Source: Arthrobacter sunyaminii
GTDB taxonomy: Bacteria > Actinomycetota > Actinomycetes > Actinomycetales > Micrococcaceae
Direction of reading: 5' to 3'
Length of the DNA stretch: 64,000 bases
NCBI RefSeq assembly: GCF_018866305.1
Contig: NZ_CP076456.1
Location: 3,286,001 to 3,350,000, forward strand
Each line of letters starts with the position of its first letter. Within the stretch, counting starts at the first letter, position 1. Below the pieces are notes generated by a model, which ran no database searches, was not told where the DNA came from, and saw only the letters and a list, made by a program, of their open reading frames with translations. Positions 45,750 through 54,787 of this stretch are shown here, piece by piece. The position numbers and the translations under genes are program-made.

Positions 45750-46349
45750 GTGAATCCGACAACAGATGCACCGGCCATTGCGCCCGCCACTGAGAGTGAC
45801 GTGCTCCGCAATATCTCCCTCGTCAGGGACGAAATCACCAACACTGCAGCCAAACTGGATGCCCGCGAGCTGGCCGGCCTCGCGGCTCATCTCAGCCAGG
45901 GCGGACGGGTGTTCGTTGCCGGGGCGGGCCGAAGCGGCCTGGTTCTTCGGATGGCCGCCATGAGGCTGATGCATCTGGGACTGACGGTTCATATCGCCGG
46001 TGACACCACTACCCCGGCTATCACATCCGGCGACCTGCTGCTGGTAGCTTCCGGGTCCGGAACCACGTCGGGGGTGGTCAAGTCGGCGGAAACCGCGGCG
46101 AAGGCCGGAGCGCGGATTGCAGCGTTCACGACCAACCCGGATTCACCGCTGGCCGGGCTCGCCGACGCCCTGGTCATTATTCCGGCCGCACAAAAAACTG
46201 ATCACGGCTCGAGCGTGAGCCGCCAGTACTCCGGTTCGCTGTTTGAACAGGTCCTCTTTCTCGCCACCGAAGCCATCTTCCAGTCCCTGTGGGACAACAC
46301 CGATGAACCCGCCGAGGACCTCTGGCTCCGGCACGCCAACCTCGAGTAA
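45750..46349 (+). CDS. hxlB: 6-phospho-3-hexuloisomerase
   Basis: I chose the GTG at 45750, preceded by GAAAGGA and homologous to the tkt start, giving 199 residues, the normal length; the frame stays open upstream. The SIS-domain motifs GRVFVAGAGRSGLVLRMAAMR, LVASGSGTTSGVV and QKTDHGSSVSRQYSGSLFEQ match Phi/HxlB. It isomerises hexulose 6-phosphate to fructose 6-phosphate, the second step of formaldehyde fixation. hxlA follows after 54 bp. Confidence 0.95.
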   Translation: MNPTTDAPAIAPATESDVLRNISLVRDEITNTAAKLDARELAGLAAHLSQGGRVFVAGAGRSGLVLRMAAMRLMHLGLTVHIAGDTTTPAITSGDLLLVASGSGTTSGVVKSAETAAKAGARIAAFTTNPDSPLAGLADALVIIPAAQKTDHGSSVSRQYSGSLFEQVLFLATEAIFQSLWDNTDEPAEDLWLRHANLE

Positions 46350-46403
46350 GCACAACGTCCGCCGTCACAGCCCAACGCAGTCCCCTACAGAAAGAAGCAG
46401 CTC

Positions 46404-47027
46404 GTGAAACTTCAAGTAGCCATGGACCTCCTCACCACCAAGGACGCCCTCGAACTGGCAGGCCGGGTGGCCGAGTACGTCGACATCATCGAACTCGGCA
46501 CTCCCCTGATCAAGGCCGCGGGGCTTTCCGTTGTCACAGCAGTCAAGGAAGCCCATCCGGACAAGCTTGTCTTCGCTGACATGAAGACCATGGACGCCGG
46601 CGAGCTTGAAGCCGACATCGCCTTCAAAGCCGGTGCAGACCTGATGACCGTGCTCGGTGTCGCCGATGATTCCACCATTGCCGGCGCCGTCAAGGCAGCC
46701 AAAGCGCACAACAAGGGCGTCGTGGTCGACCTCATCGGAGTTGCGGACAAGGTCACCCGCGCCAAAGAGGTCCGTGCGCTCGGTGCGGAGTTCGTTGAGA
46801 TGCACGCGGGTCTGGACGAGCAGGCCCAGCCCGGTTTCGATCTGCAGGGGCTTCTCACCGCAGGCGCCGAAGCCCGCGTTCCGTTCTCCGTTGCCGGCGG
46901 GGTGAAGGTGAGCACCATTGGAGCGGTTCAGCAGGCCGGAGCCGACGTAGCTGTAGCCGGCGGCGCCATCTATGGTGCAGCCGATCCGGCCCTGGCCGCC
47001 AAGGAACTGCGCGAGGCCATCGCCTAG
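46404..47027 (+). CDS. hxlA: 3-hexulose-6-phosphate synthase
   Basis: This 207-residue enzyme of the OMP decarboxylase superfamily starts with GTG after GAAAGAAG. Family residues are LQVAMDLLTTKDAL, DIIELGTPLIKAAG, the metal/catalytic ADMKTMDAGELEAD, VVVDLIGVAD, EMHAGLDEQ and VAGGVKVSTI. It condenses formaldehyde with ribulose 5-phosphate. With hxlB it forms the key module of the ribulose monophosphate pathway, and in this island it is the sink for formaldehyde made by the quinoprotein. A strong hairpin follows the stop. Confidence 0.96.
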   Translation: MKLQVAMDLLTTKDALELAGRVAEYVDIIELGTPLIKAAGLSVVTAVKEAHPDKLVFADMKTMDAGELEADIAFKAGADLMTVLGVADDSTIAGAVKAAKAHNKGVVVDLIGVADKVTRAKEVRALGAEFVEMHAGLDEQAQPGFDLQGLLTAGAEARVPFSVAGGVKVSTIGAVQQAGADVAVAGGAIYGAADPALAAKELREAIA

Positions 47028-47035
47028 CTCCCGAA

Positions 47036-47078
47036 GGGCGCCCCCGTCGAGTGTCCGGGACACTCGACGGGGCGCCCC
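47036..47078 (+). terminator. Strong stem-loop after hxlA (end of the island)
   Basis: The inverted repeat GCCCCCGTCGAGTGTCC / GGACACTCGACGGGGCGC has almost no loop and lies 8 bp after the hxlA stop. No T run follows, but the stem is long and very stable. It marks the end of the C1 gene block. Confidence 0.7.
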
Positions 47079-47172
47079 GGAGCGCTTCGGCATGGGCCCG
47101 CCGCTCCGGCGGCACAACAAGCACCAAAGCCTCCCGTTGCCGCCTACCGCCCGGTAACCATAATGTGGGGGA

Positions 47173-47805
47173 ATGGAAAACTGCGTGCAACCCGCCCGAA
47201 CTCTCCGCTGGCAGGGTCTGGAAGACACCGCACGCCATGACACCGCAGCCGTATCGTTCCGGGACCGGGAGCTGGCTGCCGGCGGCACCTCGGTCGCCGA
47301 GGAGTACACCGCCTCGTGGACCCTTTCCACCTCGCCGGGCTGGGTAACCACCCGCTTCTGCATCCGGGTCGAAGCACCTAGCTGGTCGCGTTCCCTGGAG
47401 CTCACGCGCTCCCCCGAAGGAAAATGGACTGCCGACACGCAGGTATCAGGGAACTCCGGGCTGCCTGCTCCCGGCATCGAGGACGCCGGCTCGCTGGACA
47501 ACGCCCAGGACGTTGACCTTGACCTGTGTCCTCTGACCAACACCATGCCCATCCTCCGCCTGGACCTGCTGAACGCCTCAGCTCCTGCGGATGACACCAA
47601 ACTCACCATGGCCCGGGTGGAAATGCCAAGCTTGCGGGTGCTCCCCAGCGATCAGGTCTATTCCCAGGTTTCGGCCTACGGCGAGGAACGGGGTTACGGT
47701 GTGGTCCTCTTCAGTTCCACTTCCCGCGGGTTCACCGCCGAGCTGACCGTGGATTCTGACGGTGTGGTCATCGACTATCCGGGCCTTGCCCGCCGCCTGC
47801 CCTAA
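47173..47805 (+). CDS. Putative glycolipid-binding (PF06475-like) protein
   Basis: This 210-residue protein has the pattern RTLRWQGLEDTARHD, then SWTLSTSPGWVTTRF, DVDLDLCPLTNTMPILRLDLL and, near the end, FTAELTVDSDGVVIDYPGLARRL. These match the putative glycolipid-binding family, whose function is not demonstrated in bacteria. It is soluble and without a signal peptide. It stands alone just beyond the island terminator. Confidence 0.75.
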   Translation: MENCVQPARTLRWQGLEDTARHDTAAVSFRDRELAAGGTSVAEEYTASWTLSTSPGWVTTRFCIRVEAPSWSRSLELTRSPEGKWTADTQVSGNSGLPAPGIEDAGSLDNAQDVDLDLCPLTNTMPILRLDLLNASAPADDTKLTMARVEMPSLRVLPSDQVYSQVSAYGEERGYGVVLFSSTSRGFTAELTVDSDGVVIDYPGLARRLP

Positions 47806-47899
47806 CCCTGCCTTCCCTGGCCCCGGCTTCCGGGTGCACCGGGCTGCCTCCTCCCGCGGCTAGGATTGAAGTACACCATCCGCAATTTTGGAGACCCCA

Positions 47900-48325
47900 T
47901 TGAGCCAAATGTTCCTGGACAAATTCAAAGCCCTGGTCCCCAAGTATCTTGAGGACGACTGGCGCGAAGAAGAAGACGGCATCCCCGCCGACATCCTCAA
48001 TGAGATGCTCGACGCCCACGATTTCGCCATTCCCCTGGTGCTGCGGGAGTTCTACCTTGCCCTGGGCAACAGTGAAGACCTCATGGAGGCCTACCACTTC
48101 TTCTGGGATCCGGACGAGCTGGAAATCGAAGACGGTTATCTGCTCTTCCTCGAAGACGAGGACGAGAAGTTTGTCTGGGGCTTCCGTGTGGATCAGCTGG
48201 ACGTGCCGGACCCGATCGTGTGGCGGCGCAACAACGCCCGCGGCGACTGGCAAAGCGAAGAGGGCACCTTCAGCGAATACGTCTTTGACATGTTCGAGTG
48301 GGTCTTCGAGGAAGATCCCAACTAA
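47900..48325 (+). CDS. Acidic hypothetical protein
   Basis: A 141-residue protein starting with TTG at 47900 (GGAG eight bases upstream); an ATG at 47909 is the alternative. It is very acidic and rich in Trp and Phe (DDWREEEDGIP, FFWDPDELEIEDG, FLEDEDEKFVWGF). The layout is loosely like SMI1/KNR4 (SUKH) immunity-type proteins, but I cannot confirm that. The HIT gene follows after 22 bp and is likely cotranscribed. Confidence 0.65.
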   Translation: MSQMFLDKFKALVPKYLEDDWREEEDGIPADILNEMLDAHDFAIPLVLREFYLALGNSEDLMEAYHFFWDPDELEIEDGYLLFLEDEDEKFVWGFRVDQLDVPDPIVWRRNNARGDWQSEEGTFSEYVFDMFEWVFEEDPN

Positions 48326-48347
48326 CCCTTCCCGGAAGGAGCCACGC

Positions 48348-48860
48348 ATGCAGCAGCCCGGCACCGTCGATGAGGTGTGGCCCAGCCACGCGCCGGAGAA
48401 CTACCAGTGCCCGTTCTGCGACATGGCGTCCGGAGAGTTCGCGTTCCCGGACAACCTTTGCGAGCCCGGAGACCTGGTGTATTCCGACGAGCTGGTACTG
48501 GCGTTCATCGCGTCCCACGGCTTCGATCCGGAGCCGGGCCACGTCCTGGTGACGCCCCGGGAACATTTTGAGCTGCTGTATGAACTGCCCGACGACGTCG
48601 CTGCCCGCCTCATGATTGTCACCCGGGACATGGCTGTGGCCATCAAAAGGGCGTGGCATCCCGACGGCGTCACCACCCGGCAGCACAACGAGCCCGCCGG
48701 CAGTCAGCACGTCTGGCACTACCACCAGCACGTGCTCCCCCGCTGGAACAATGACGGGCTCTATTTCACGCCCAAGCGCCCGATTGTGGACCCCGCGGTG
48801 CGGGCCCGGAAGGCCGCCGAACTTCGCGCCGTCCTAGAGGGCGGACCGACCCGGCATTGA
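48348..48860 (+). CDS. HIT-family hydrolase/nucleotidyl-binding protein
   Basis: The ATG at 48348 follows GGAAGGAG and gives 170 residues. A CPFC pair near the N-terminus is followed by the HIT core: FDPEPGHVLVTPREHFE and the triad GSQHVWHYHQHVLPRW (H-Y-H-Q-H). HIT proteins hydrolyse nucleotide phosphoramidates, dinucleoside polyphosphates or similar compounds. The specific substrate is unknown. Confidence 0.88.
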   Translation: MQQPGTVDEVWPSHAPENYQCPFCDMASGEFAFPDNLCEPGDLVYSDELVLAFIASHGFDPEPGHVLVTPREHFELLYELPDDVAARLMIVTRDMAVAIKRAWHPDGVTTRQHNEPAGSQHVWHYHQHVLPRWNNDGLYFTPKRPIVDPAVRARKAAELRAVLEGGPTRH

Positions 48861-48894
48861 TGCTGCTGCGCCGCGAGTATCTCCGGCTCCGGCC

Positions 48895-49884
48895 CTACGG
48901 CCGTGACCTGTCAGTCTTCTTGGGTTCATGGTCCTGGGTCCAGGCTTGGGAGTAAAGGCCAAGCGCGGCTTCCTCCGGTGGAGTAATGCCAAACCTGTTG
49001 AGCAACCTTCTGCTCTGATAAATGGTCAGGAACTCCGCGCTGCGGCTGATTCGGGCCTTATCCGCCTGGTACAGGTAAGAATCCACGGCGCGGCTCCAGC
49101 GCTTACGGCAGTTGTCGACGGACGGCTCGGAAGCGATGGCGGACATGATACTGAGTGCGGGAACCACCTGTGTTGCCGTCCGCAATGTCAGGGCTTGGCG
49201 TGCGCGTTCTGCCTGGGGTCCAAAAGATTCCGTGCAGCTGCGCAGATGCCTCGTCCAGTAGTAGTCCCAGCTAAGCGCCCGGCGATCCGGCCACAATGCC
49301 GAACGGGGTCCGCGCATCATGGCATAAGCCGTGTCGTGGAGAAGCAGGGCCGCAAACGCCGAGCGGGTGCCGGCGGCGGCAAAACGGCCCAGCCCCCAAG
49401 CCGCGAGCTCCGAGGAGAGTTCCGCCACTTCGCAGGTGAGCGCAATACCCTTTATACCTCCGAAGGAAGCCATGACTGCCTCGATGTGCGGCGTGGCTGG
49501 CCCGCCCTGGGGTGGCGGGTATTCACCGCGGTGTTTCTCGGAAAGGTGCAGCTCCCCCAGCTGGGGCGAGGACTGGAGCGCGAGAGCCTGTGCAAAGCGC
49601 TTCAGTCGGCCCGCGATCTCGCCTCGGACCAAAAAATGCACCTGCACGCTCGGTTCCGTGGCATCCAGATGCCGTAAGTAGAAACTCCGCTCGGCCCCCC
49701 AAGTTCTGGCTTGAGTAATCAGTGGCGTGACCACATGCCGAACGACGGCGTCACACACCTCTGCACGCGCTGGCTGCACCGTCAGCACCCACCAGCCCGT
49801 CATATCAGCCTTCTGCGGCAAGGACCTGGCTGACACCGCCCCGACCTGGTGCACTTCACGGCGTGTGGCCACAACTTGGCTCAT
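48895..49884 (-). CDS. Solitary LanB C-terminal-like (thiopeptide-type biosynthesis domain) protein
   Basis: I chose the ATG at 49884 (329 residues), which has GGGGAGAG upstream. The N-terminal part WWVLTVQPARAEVCDAVV...GAERSFYLRHLDATEPSVQVHFLVRGE resembles the start of the Lant_dehydr_C domain (aromatic-x-Arg, Asp, then a His/Arg-rich strand). The middle has a YPPPQGGPA region where family members have a Tyr/Gly/Gly-rich turn. Such domains eliminate glutamyl-tRNA adducts or close thiopeptide rings. No precursor peptide or partner is visible. The call is tentative. Two palindromic sites lie upstream. Confidence 0.4.
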   Translation of the reverse strand: MSQVVATRREVHQVGAVSARSLPQKADMTGWWVLTVQPARAEVCDAVVRHVVTPLITQARTWGAERSFYLRHLDATEPSVQVHFLVRGEIAGRLKRFAQALALQSSPQLGELHLSEKHRGEYPPPQGGPATPHIEAVMASFGGIKGIALTCEVAELSSELAAWGLGRFAAAGTRSAFAALLLHDTAYAMMRGPRSALWPDRRALSWDYYWTRHLRSCTESFGPQAERARQALTLRTATQVVPALSIMSAIASEPSVDNCRKRWSRAVDSYLYQADKARISRSAEFLTIYQSRRLLNRFGITPPEEAALGLYSQAWTQDHEPKKTDRSRP

Positions 49885-49902
49885 GGGCTCTCCCCTGGAA
49901 TG

Positions 49903-49915
49903 TACTACAACGTAG
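49903..49915. promoter_or_regulatory. Inverted repeat ACTAC-AAC-GTAGT (possible operator)
   Basis: A perfect 5-bp inverted repeat around three bases lies 19-31 bp upstream of the ATG at 49884. The form is similar to BlaI/CopY-type operator sites, but no such repressor is in the window. Confidence 0.5.
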
Positions 49916-49964
49916 TGGTTCACAGCGTGGCACAAACCCGGAAAGCGCCCTCTGACCTGCAGAT

Positions 49965-49992
49965 AATCATAGAAAGTATGCTTACTATGATT
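49965..49992. promoter_or_regulatory. 28-bp inverted repeat AATCATAG...CTATGATT (possible operator)
   Basis: The outer arms AATCATAG and CTATGATT match perfectly and the inner part (AAGtATgCTT) nearly so. It lies in an AT-rich patch about 80 bp upstream of the solitary LanB-like gene and 33 bp beyond the stop of the polyprenyl synthase gene. A dimeric repressor of that gene could bind here. Confidence 0.6.
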
Positions 49993-50024
49993 GCCGGGGG
50001 CGGCGGCGTCCGCTAGGGTGCGCC

Positions 50025-51086
50025 CTAGACGTCCCGTTCCACCACGGCCACGGCAAAGCTGGCCAGCGCCTGCTTCACCACGGTGTCCGGCAGCGGTTCC
50101 AGCGCGGCAACTGCCTCATCGGACCACTGTCGGGCTACCGCCCAGGCTTCTGACGTGGCCCGGTTCTCCCGCAGTGCCTGCACGGCTGCGGCCAGCGCTG
50201 CATCGGAGCTCAGGTCCCCGTCCACCAGCTCAAGTACGGCGGCGGCATCGGCGTCGCCCGCAGCAGCGTTGCGGCGCAGCAGCAGCACCGGCAGGGTTGG
50301 CACGCCTTCACGCAGGTCAGTACCCGGTGTCTTGCCGGACTTAGCCTGAAGTCCGGTGACGTCTATGACGTCGTCGGCCAGCTGGAACGCGGTGCCCACC
50401 TTCTCGCCGTACTCCACCATGACGTCGACGGCCCGGCGGTCTGCACCGGAGAAGAGCGAGCCGAACTCGCCGGCGGCGGCGATCAGCGACGCTGTCTTAC
50501 CGGAAATGACGGACAGGTAGTGTTCCAGCGGATCCTGTTCCTCGCGCGGTCCCACCGTTTCATGCAGCTGGCCCATGCAGAGCCGTTCAAAGGTGCGGGC
50601 CTGAATGCCCAGGGCTTCGCCGCCGAGCTCGGACACCAGTGAGGAGGCACGGGCAAAAATCAGGTCTCCGGTCAGCACAGCCACCGAGTTGCCCCACACC
50701 TCGTGGGCCGTGGGCGCACCGCGGCGCAGGGGCGCGGAATCCATGACGTCGTCGTGATAGAGCGTGGCCAGATGCGTCAGTTCAACGACGACGGCGGTCT
50801 GGATGACGTCGTCGTTGACCGGGTTGGGGCCCAGATGTGAGGCCAGCAGCGCCAGCAGCGGGCGGATTCGCTTGCCGCCGGCCTGCGCCAGATGCCGTGA
50901 GGTGGCGTTGGCAAAGGGATCCGAGTTGGAGATTGCTTCAAGGAGCCGGGCTTCCACCAGCTCCAGGGCGGCGGCAATGGAAGGGCCCAGCTGGGGGTCT
51001 TCGGCGATAAGCGCGAATCCTGCCGGCAGTGCGGGCGCGGCGTCGTCAGCGGCAGTATCCGGGCTGGTGTTCGAGGATTCAGTCAC
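50025..51086 (-). CDS. Long-chain polyprenyl diphosphate synthase
   Basis: I chose the GTG at 51086 (353 residues), which overlaps the end of the menJ-like gene. It has the first Asp-rich motif LYHDDVMDSAPLRRG and the second FQLADDVIDVTG, plus GGKRIRPLLALLA. The enzyme builds the side chain (probably hepta- to nonaprenyl diphosphate) for menaquinone. It is the last gene of a menG-menJ-synthase operon, so side-chain synthesis, methylation and chain reduction of menaquinone are encoded together. Confidence 0.9.
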   Translation of the reverse strand: MTESSNTSPDTAADDAAPALPAGFALIAEDPQLGPSIAAALELVEARLLEAISNSDPFANATSRHLAQAGGKRIRPLLALLASHLGPNPVNDDVIQTAVVVELTHLATLYHDDVMDSAPLRRGAPTAHEVWGNSVAVLTGDLIFARASSLVSELGGEALGIQARTFERLCMGQLHETVGPREEQDPLEHYLSVISGKTASLIAAAGEFGSLFSGADRRAVDVMVEYGEKVGTAFQLADDVIDVTGLQAKSGKTPGTDLREGVPTLPVLLLRRNAAAGDADAAAVLELVDGDLSSDAALAAAVQALRENRATSEAWAVARQWSDEAVAALEPLPDTVVKQALASFAVAVVERDV

Positions 51087-52428
51087 GGTGTGAACTAACT
51101 TTTCGTCGGAGCGGTTTGGACAGCGGGCGGGATGGATCGTCTTGGTTCGAGGCTGCCGGGACAAGGGCTTCCAGCACGGCAATAACTCTATCCTCCAAAC
51201 CCTTGTTGCTGCGGTCCGTGAGGTTGGCCAGCATCCGCACCACAAATTTCATCAGCACCGGCAGCGGCATTCCGGTGCGCAGCGCGAGCTTCATGATGGC
51301 GGGTTTGCCGATCAGTCCGGCGAAGATCCGGCCCAGGGTGAAGTGGCTTCCCCACTCTGCACGGATATGGTCGGCGTAGCCCGAGAGACGGTAATCAAAG
51401 GCTGCCGGGGCAGACAGGATTCCCGGAGTGCGTGCCTCAGCCTCGGCTGCCACGATAAAGTCGGCGGCGAACCGCGCGGATTCCATGGCGTAGGAAATAC
51501 CCTCGCCGTTGAACGGCGAGACCATGCCGCCGGCGTCGCCCAGCAGCAGGAGCCCCGGTGAGTAGTGCGGGGTGCGGTTGAAGCCCATCGGCAGCGCCGC
51601 ACCGCGGATCTCCCCCACCTGGTTCTCCGGAGAAAAACCCCACTCGGCGGGCATACCCGCGGTCCAGTCGCGCAGGACCTTGCGGTAGTCCAGCTTTCCG
51701 AATTCCTTGGACGAGTTCAGGATGCCCAGGCCCACATTGGACGTTCCGTCGCCCACCCCGAAGACCCAGCCGTAGCCGGGGAGCGGATTTCCGGCGGCGT
51801 CGGGAAGTTCCAGCCAGCCTTCCATCCAGTCATCGTTGCTGCGCGGGCTTTCGAAGTAGGTGCGCACGGCCACGCCCAGCGGCCGGTCGTCGCGCTTTTC
51901 GATGCCCAGGCTCAGCGCGGTGCGGCTGGAGTTGCCGTCCGCCGCCAGCACCACGTCGGCGAAGAATTCGCGGGTTTCACCGGTGCGCCGGCCGGCGTCG
52001 TCGAGCACGTTGGCCACTGCCCCGGTAACCCGGCCGTCATCGCTGCGCAGCGCGGAGGTGACCGAGTGCCGCTCCAGAATGAGCGCCCCGGCCGCCTGCG
52101 CGTGGCGGGCCAGCGCCTCGTCAAAGCCCAGGCGGGTGCGGATCAGTCCGTAATCGGGGAAATCGGAGAGCACCGGCCAGGGAAGTTCAACGGTGCGTCC
52201 CCCTGCAATGAGGCGAAGGCCCTTGTTGCGGCGCCAGCCCTCTGATTCTTCATGGGGCAGGCCGAGGAGCTGGATCTCACGGACGGCGCGGGGCGTCAGG
52301 CCGTCGCCGCAGACCTTCTCCCGGGGGAAGGAGGTCTTTTCCAGGACGGTAACGTCCACTCCGGCGCGGGCCAGGTAGTAGGCAGCGGTGGAACCGGCGG
52401 GCCCGGCACCGACAATAAGGACCTTCAC
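51079..52428 (-). CDS. menJ: Geranylgeranyl-reductase-family FAD enzyme (menaquinone reductase, MenJ-like)
   Basis: This 449-residue flavoprotein starts with GTG directly after the menG stop. It has the N-terminal FAD motif KVLIVGAGPAGSTAAYYLAR, RxxxCGDGLTPRAV-like TSFPREKVCGDGLTPR, ADVVLAADGNSSRTA-like segment and LLLGDAGGMVSPFNGEGISYA. This family reduces isoprenoid double bonds. Lying between menG and the polyprenyl synthase, it most likely saturates one unit of the menaquinone side chain like mycobacterial MenJ. It could otherwise reduce archaeal-type or carotenoid precursors. Confidence 0.87.
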   Translation of the reverse strand: MKVLIVGAGPAGSTAAYYLARAGVDVTVLEKTSFPREKVCGDGLTPRAVREIQLLGLPHEESEGWRRNKGLRLIAGGRTVELPWPVLSDFPDYGLIRTRLGFDEALARHAQAAGALILERHSVTSALRSDDGRVTGAVANVLDDAGRRTGETREFFADVVLAADGNSSRTALSLGIEKRDDRPLGVAVRTYFESPRSNDDWMEGWLELPDAAGNPLPGYGWVFGVGDGTSNVGLGILNSSKEFGKLDYRKVLRDWTAGMPAEWGFSPENQVGEIRGAALPMGFNRTPHYSPGLLLLGDAGGMVSPFNGEGISYAMESARFAADFIVAAEAEARTPGILSAPAAFDYRLSGYADHIRAEWGSHFTLGRIFAGLIGKPAIMKLALRTGMPLPVLMKFVVRMLANLTDRSNKGLEDRVIAVLEALVPAASNQDDPSRPLSKPLRRKVSSHRD

Positions 52429-53136
52429 TTAGATGGCTGTCCTCCCCGGCTTTACAGCACGGTGGATGGCCACGATGCCGCCGGAGAGGTTGCGGTAGGC
52501 CACGTCGTCCCAGCCGGTCTCCGAAATCCAGGCCGCCAGTCCGTCCTGGTTGGGCCAGGCGCGGATGGACTCGGCGAGGTAAACGTAAGCATCGGGGTTG
52601 GAGGCAACCTTGCGGGCGATAGGCGGAAGGGCCCGCATCAGGTATTCGGTGTACATGGTCCGCCACACGGGAACGGTGGGAGAGGAGAACTCGGCGATGA
52701 CCAGACGGCCGCCGGGCTTGGTGACCCGCAGCATTTCGGAGAGCGCCTTTTTCGGCTCGTTCACGTTGCGCAGACCAAAGGAGATGGTGGAGGCGTCAAA
52801 GGAGTTGTCCTCGAACGGCAGATTGGTGGCGTCGCCGGCCACGAAGTCGATGTCCGGACGGCGCCGCTTGCCCACCTTGAGCATCCCCAGGGAGAAGTCG
52901 CAGGCAACTACGTTGATGCCGGCGTCTGCGTAGGGTTCGCTGGAGGTGCCGGTGCCGGCGGCCAGGTCAAGGACCCGCTGGCCTGGCTGGGCGCCAACGG
53001 CGTCCACCACCAGACGACGCCAACGGCGCGTCTGTCCCAAGGACAGCACGTCATTCACGACGTCGTATTTCGGTGCCACGTCGTCAAACATGGCAGCGAC
53101 TTCATCAGGGCGTTTTTCCAACGATGCGCGCTTCAC
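52429..53136 (-). CDS. menG: Demethylmenaquinone methyltransferase
   Basis: This 235-residue UbiE/MenG enzyme has the start [33 protein letters not shown], the SAM-binding [12 protein letters not shown] and [21 protein letters not shown]. It methylates demethylmenaquinone with S-adenosylmethionine at the membrane surface. It leads the three-gene menaquinone operon and is divergent from menF, with 142 bp between starts. Confidence 0.95.
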   Translation of the reverse strand: MKRASLEKRPDEVAAMFDDVAPKYDVVNDVLSLGQTRRWRRLVVDAVGAQPGQRVLDLAAGTGTSSEPYADAGINVVACDFSLGMLKVGKRRRPDIDFVAGDATNLPFEDNSFDASTISFGLRNVNEPKKALSEMLRVTKPGGRLVIAEFSSPTVPVWRTMYTEYLMRALPPIARKVASNPDAYVYLAESIRAWPNQDGLAAWISETGWDDVAYRNLSGGIVAIHRAVKPGRTAI

Positions 53137-53278
53137 TCGATCATTGTCTCAAAGAATGTCCACGGGACCGAACGCGCAGTTGCAGGTGTCTTCCGCCTCA
53201 CGGAGGATGGCCCCGTGCCCTCAGCGGCGTGGAACGCCGCCCGGGACACATCCGCGCGAGGAGTAGGCTGGAGTCATT

Positions 53279-54604
53279 ATGACCACCCTGCGTTCCCTGA
53301 CCGTGCCCATTGGTGAGCTGTCCGCCACAATCGGGCTGCTGGAGTATCTGGTCCTTAATGACCAGCTTGCCTGGATCCGCAGCGGAGAAGGGCTGGTGGG
53401 CTTCGGTGAAAGTGCCCGTTTCACCTCCAGCGGCCCCGAACGCTTCGCGGACGCGCAACAGTGGTGGCTAAAGCTGGCGGACGACGCCGAGATCGAGAAT
53501 CCGCTGTCGGTTCCCGGCAGCGGCCTGGCCGCTTTCGGATCCTTCGGATTCTCCAAACGCTCTCCTTTTGAATCCCGGCTCATTGTGCCGGAGATCGTGG
53601 TGGGTTCACGCGACGGTGTCACCTGGATTACGCAGACCACAGCAGATCCCGATGCCGAGCTGAGCCCGGCCTCCGCCAGGTCGGCCCTGGACCTGTATCT
53701 GGATGAAGTTCCGGTTGCGCGCGAGCCGGACCCGGAGGACCGCATCCTGCCCGGTATCCTCAGCGAGGCCGAGTGGAAGAACGCCGTGGCCCGCTCGGTG
53801 GCGCACATCAACGCCGGGGACCTCAGCAAGATTGTCCTGGCCCGCGACATTGTGGCGTCCCTCGGTTCGCCCGTGTCTGCGGCGCAGGTGCTGCGCGAGC
53901 TGGCTTTGCGGTACCGCAGCTGCTGGACCTATTCGGTGGACGGCCTGATCGGCTCCACGCCCGAAATGCTGATCAAGGTGGAGAACGGAGTCGCCCGCGC
54001 CCGCGTCCTGGCCGGCACCCTGGACCGTGCCACGGCGCCGGCGGATGATCCGCACTATCCGCAGCGGGTGCTGGCCGGATCCGACAAACAGCGTCATGAA
54101 CACCAGATCGCGATTGATTCGCTCACCCGCCAGCTGCAGCCCTTCACCTCCTCCATGACCTCGCACAGCGAGCCGTTTGTCTTGGAACTGCCCAACGTCT
54201 GGCACCTCGCGTCCGACGTGGCCGCCGACTTGGCGCCCGGCGCCGACGGCGGAATCCCGACGTCGCTTGCCCTGGTGGAGGCGCTGCATCCCACCGCGGC
54301 AGTCTGCGGCTTCCCCACCAGCGTTGCCGGCGAACTGATCAGTGAACTTGAACACATGGACCGCGGACCCTATGCCGGCCCCGTGGGCTGGATGGACGCC
54401 GCAGGCAACGGCGAATGGGGCATCGCCCTGCGCGGAGCCGTCATTGAGGACCCCCGCACGGTGCGGCTGTATGCAGGCTGCGGCATTGTGGCCGGATCCA
54501 ATCCGGCCGCGGAACTGGCGGAAACCTGGAGCAAGTTCCGCCCCATGCTCGAAGCACTGGAACTGGACCGCGCCCGCGGTGCCGTGGCCGGATCCCGGGC
54601 TTAG
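53279..54604 (+). CDS. menF: Isochorismate synthase
   Basis: This 441-residue chorismate-using enzyme has the conserved sequences AEWKNAVARSVAHINAGDLSKIVLARD, SPEML-like GSTPEMLIKVENG, LAGTLDRA, SDKQRHEHQIAIDS and the C-terminal YAGCGIVAGSNPAAELAETWSKFRP. It converts chorismate to isochorismate at the entry to menaquinone synthesis. It is divergent from menG. menD, the next enzyme, lies about 4 kb further on, separated by an amino-acid ABC transporter. Confidence 0.92.
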   Translation: MTTLRSLTVPIGELSATIGLLEYLVLNDQLAWIRSGEGLVGFGESARFTSSGPERFADAQQWWLKLADDAEIENPLSVPGSGLAAFGSFGFSKRSPFESRLIVPEIVVGSRDGVTWITQTTADPDAELSPASARSALDLYLDEVPVAREPDPEDRILPGILSEAEWKNAVARSVAHINAGDLSKIVLARDIVASLGSPVSAAQVLRELALRYRSCWTYSVDGLIGSTPEMLIKVENGVARARVLAGTLDRATAPADDPHYPQRVLAGSDKQRHEHQIAIDSLTRQLQPFTSSMTSHSEPFVLELPNVWHLASDVAADLAPGADGGIPTSLALVEALHPTAAVCGFPTSVAGELISELEHMDRGPYAGPVGWMDAAGNGEWGIALRGAVIEDPRTVRLYAGCGIVAGSNPAAELAETWSKFRPMLEALELDRARGAVAGSRA

Positions 54605-54688
54605 CACTCAGGGCCGCCTGCTCCTAAACTTTAAGCGCCTCCCTTGACGGTGTGACGAAGGTTGTGTATCGCACCGCTTCGGAGTGCG

Positions 54689-54718
54689 TATAATTGAGTG
54701 ATCGTGCATATTTATGCA
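54689..54718 (+). promoter_or_regulatory. Promoter box and inverted repeat before the first amino-acid binding protein
   Basis: A perfect TATAAT occurs at 54689-54694. Just after it, at 54705-54718, TGCAT-ATTT-ATGCA forms an inverted repeat at the expected transcription start, where a repressor could act. I see no convincing -35 box at the usual spacing. Confidence 0.5.
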
Positions 54719-54787
54719 TAGCTCAGGCAGCAGCACCGGCCCCTCCGGCCGGTCCCGTCCCTTTCCGATTTCGAGGTTGTAATTCCC

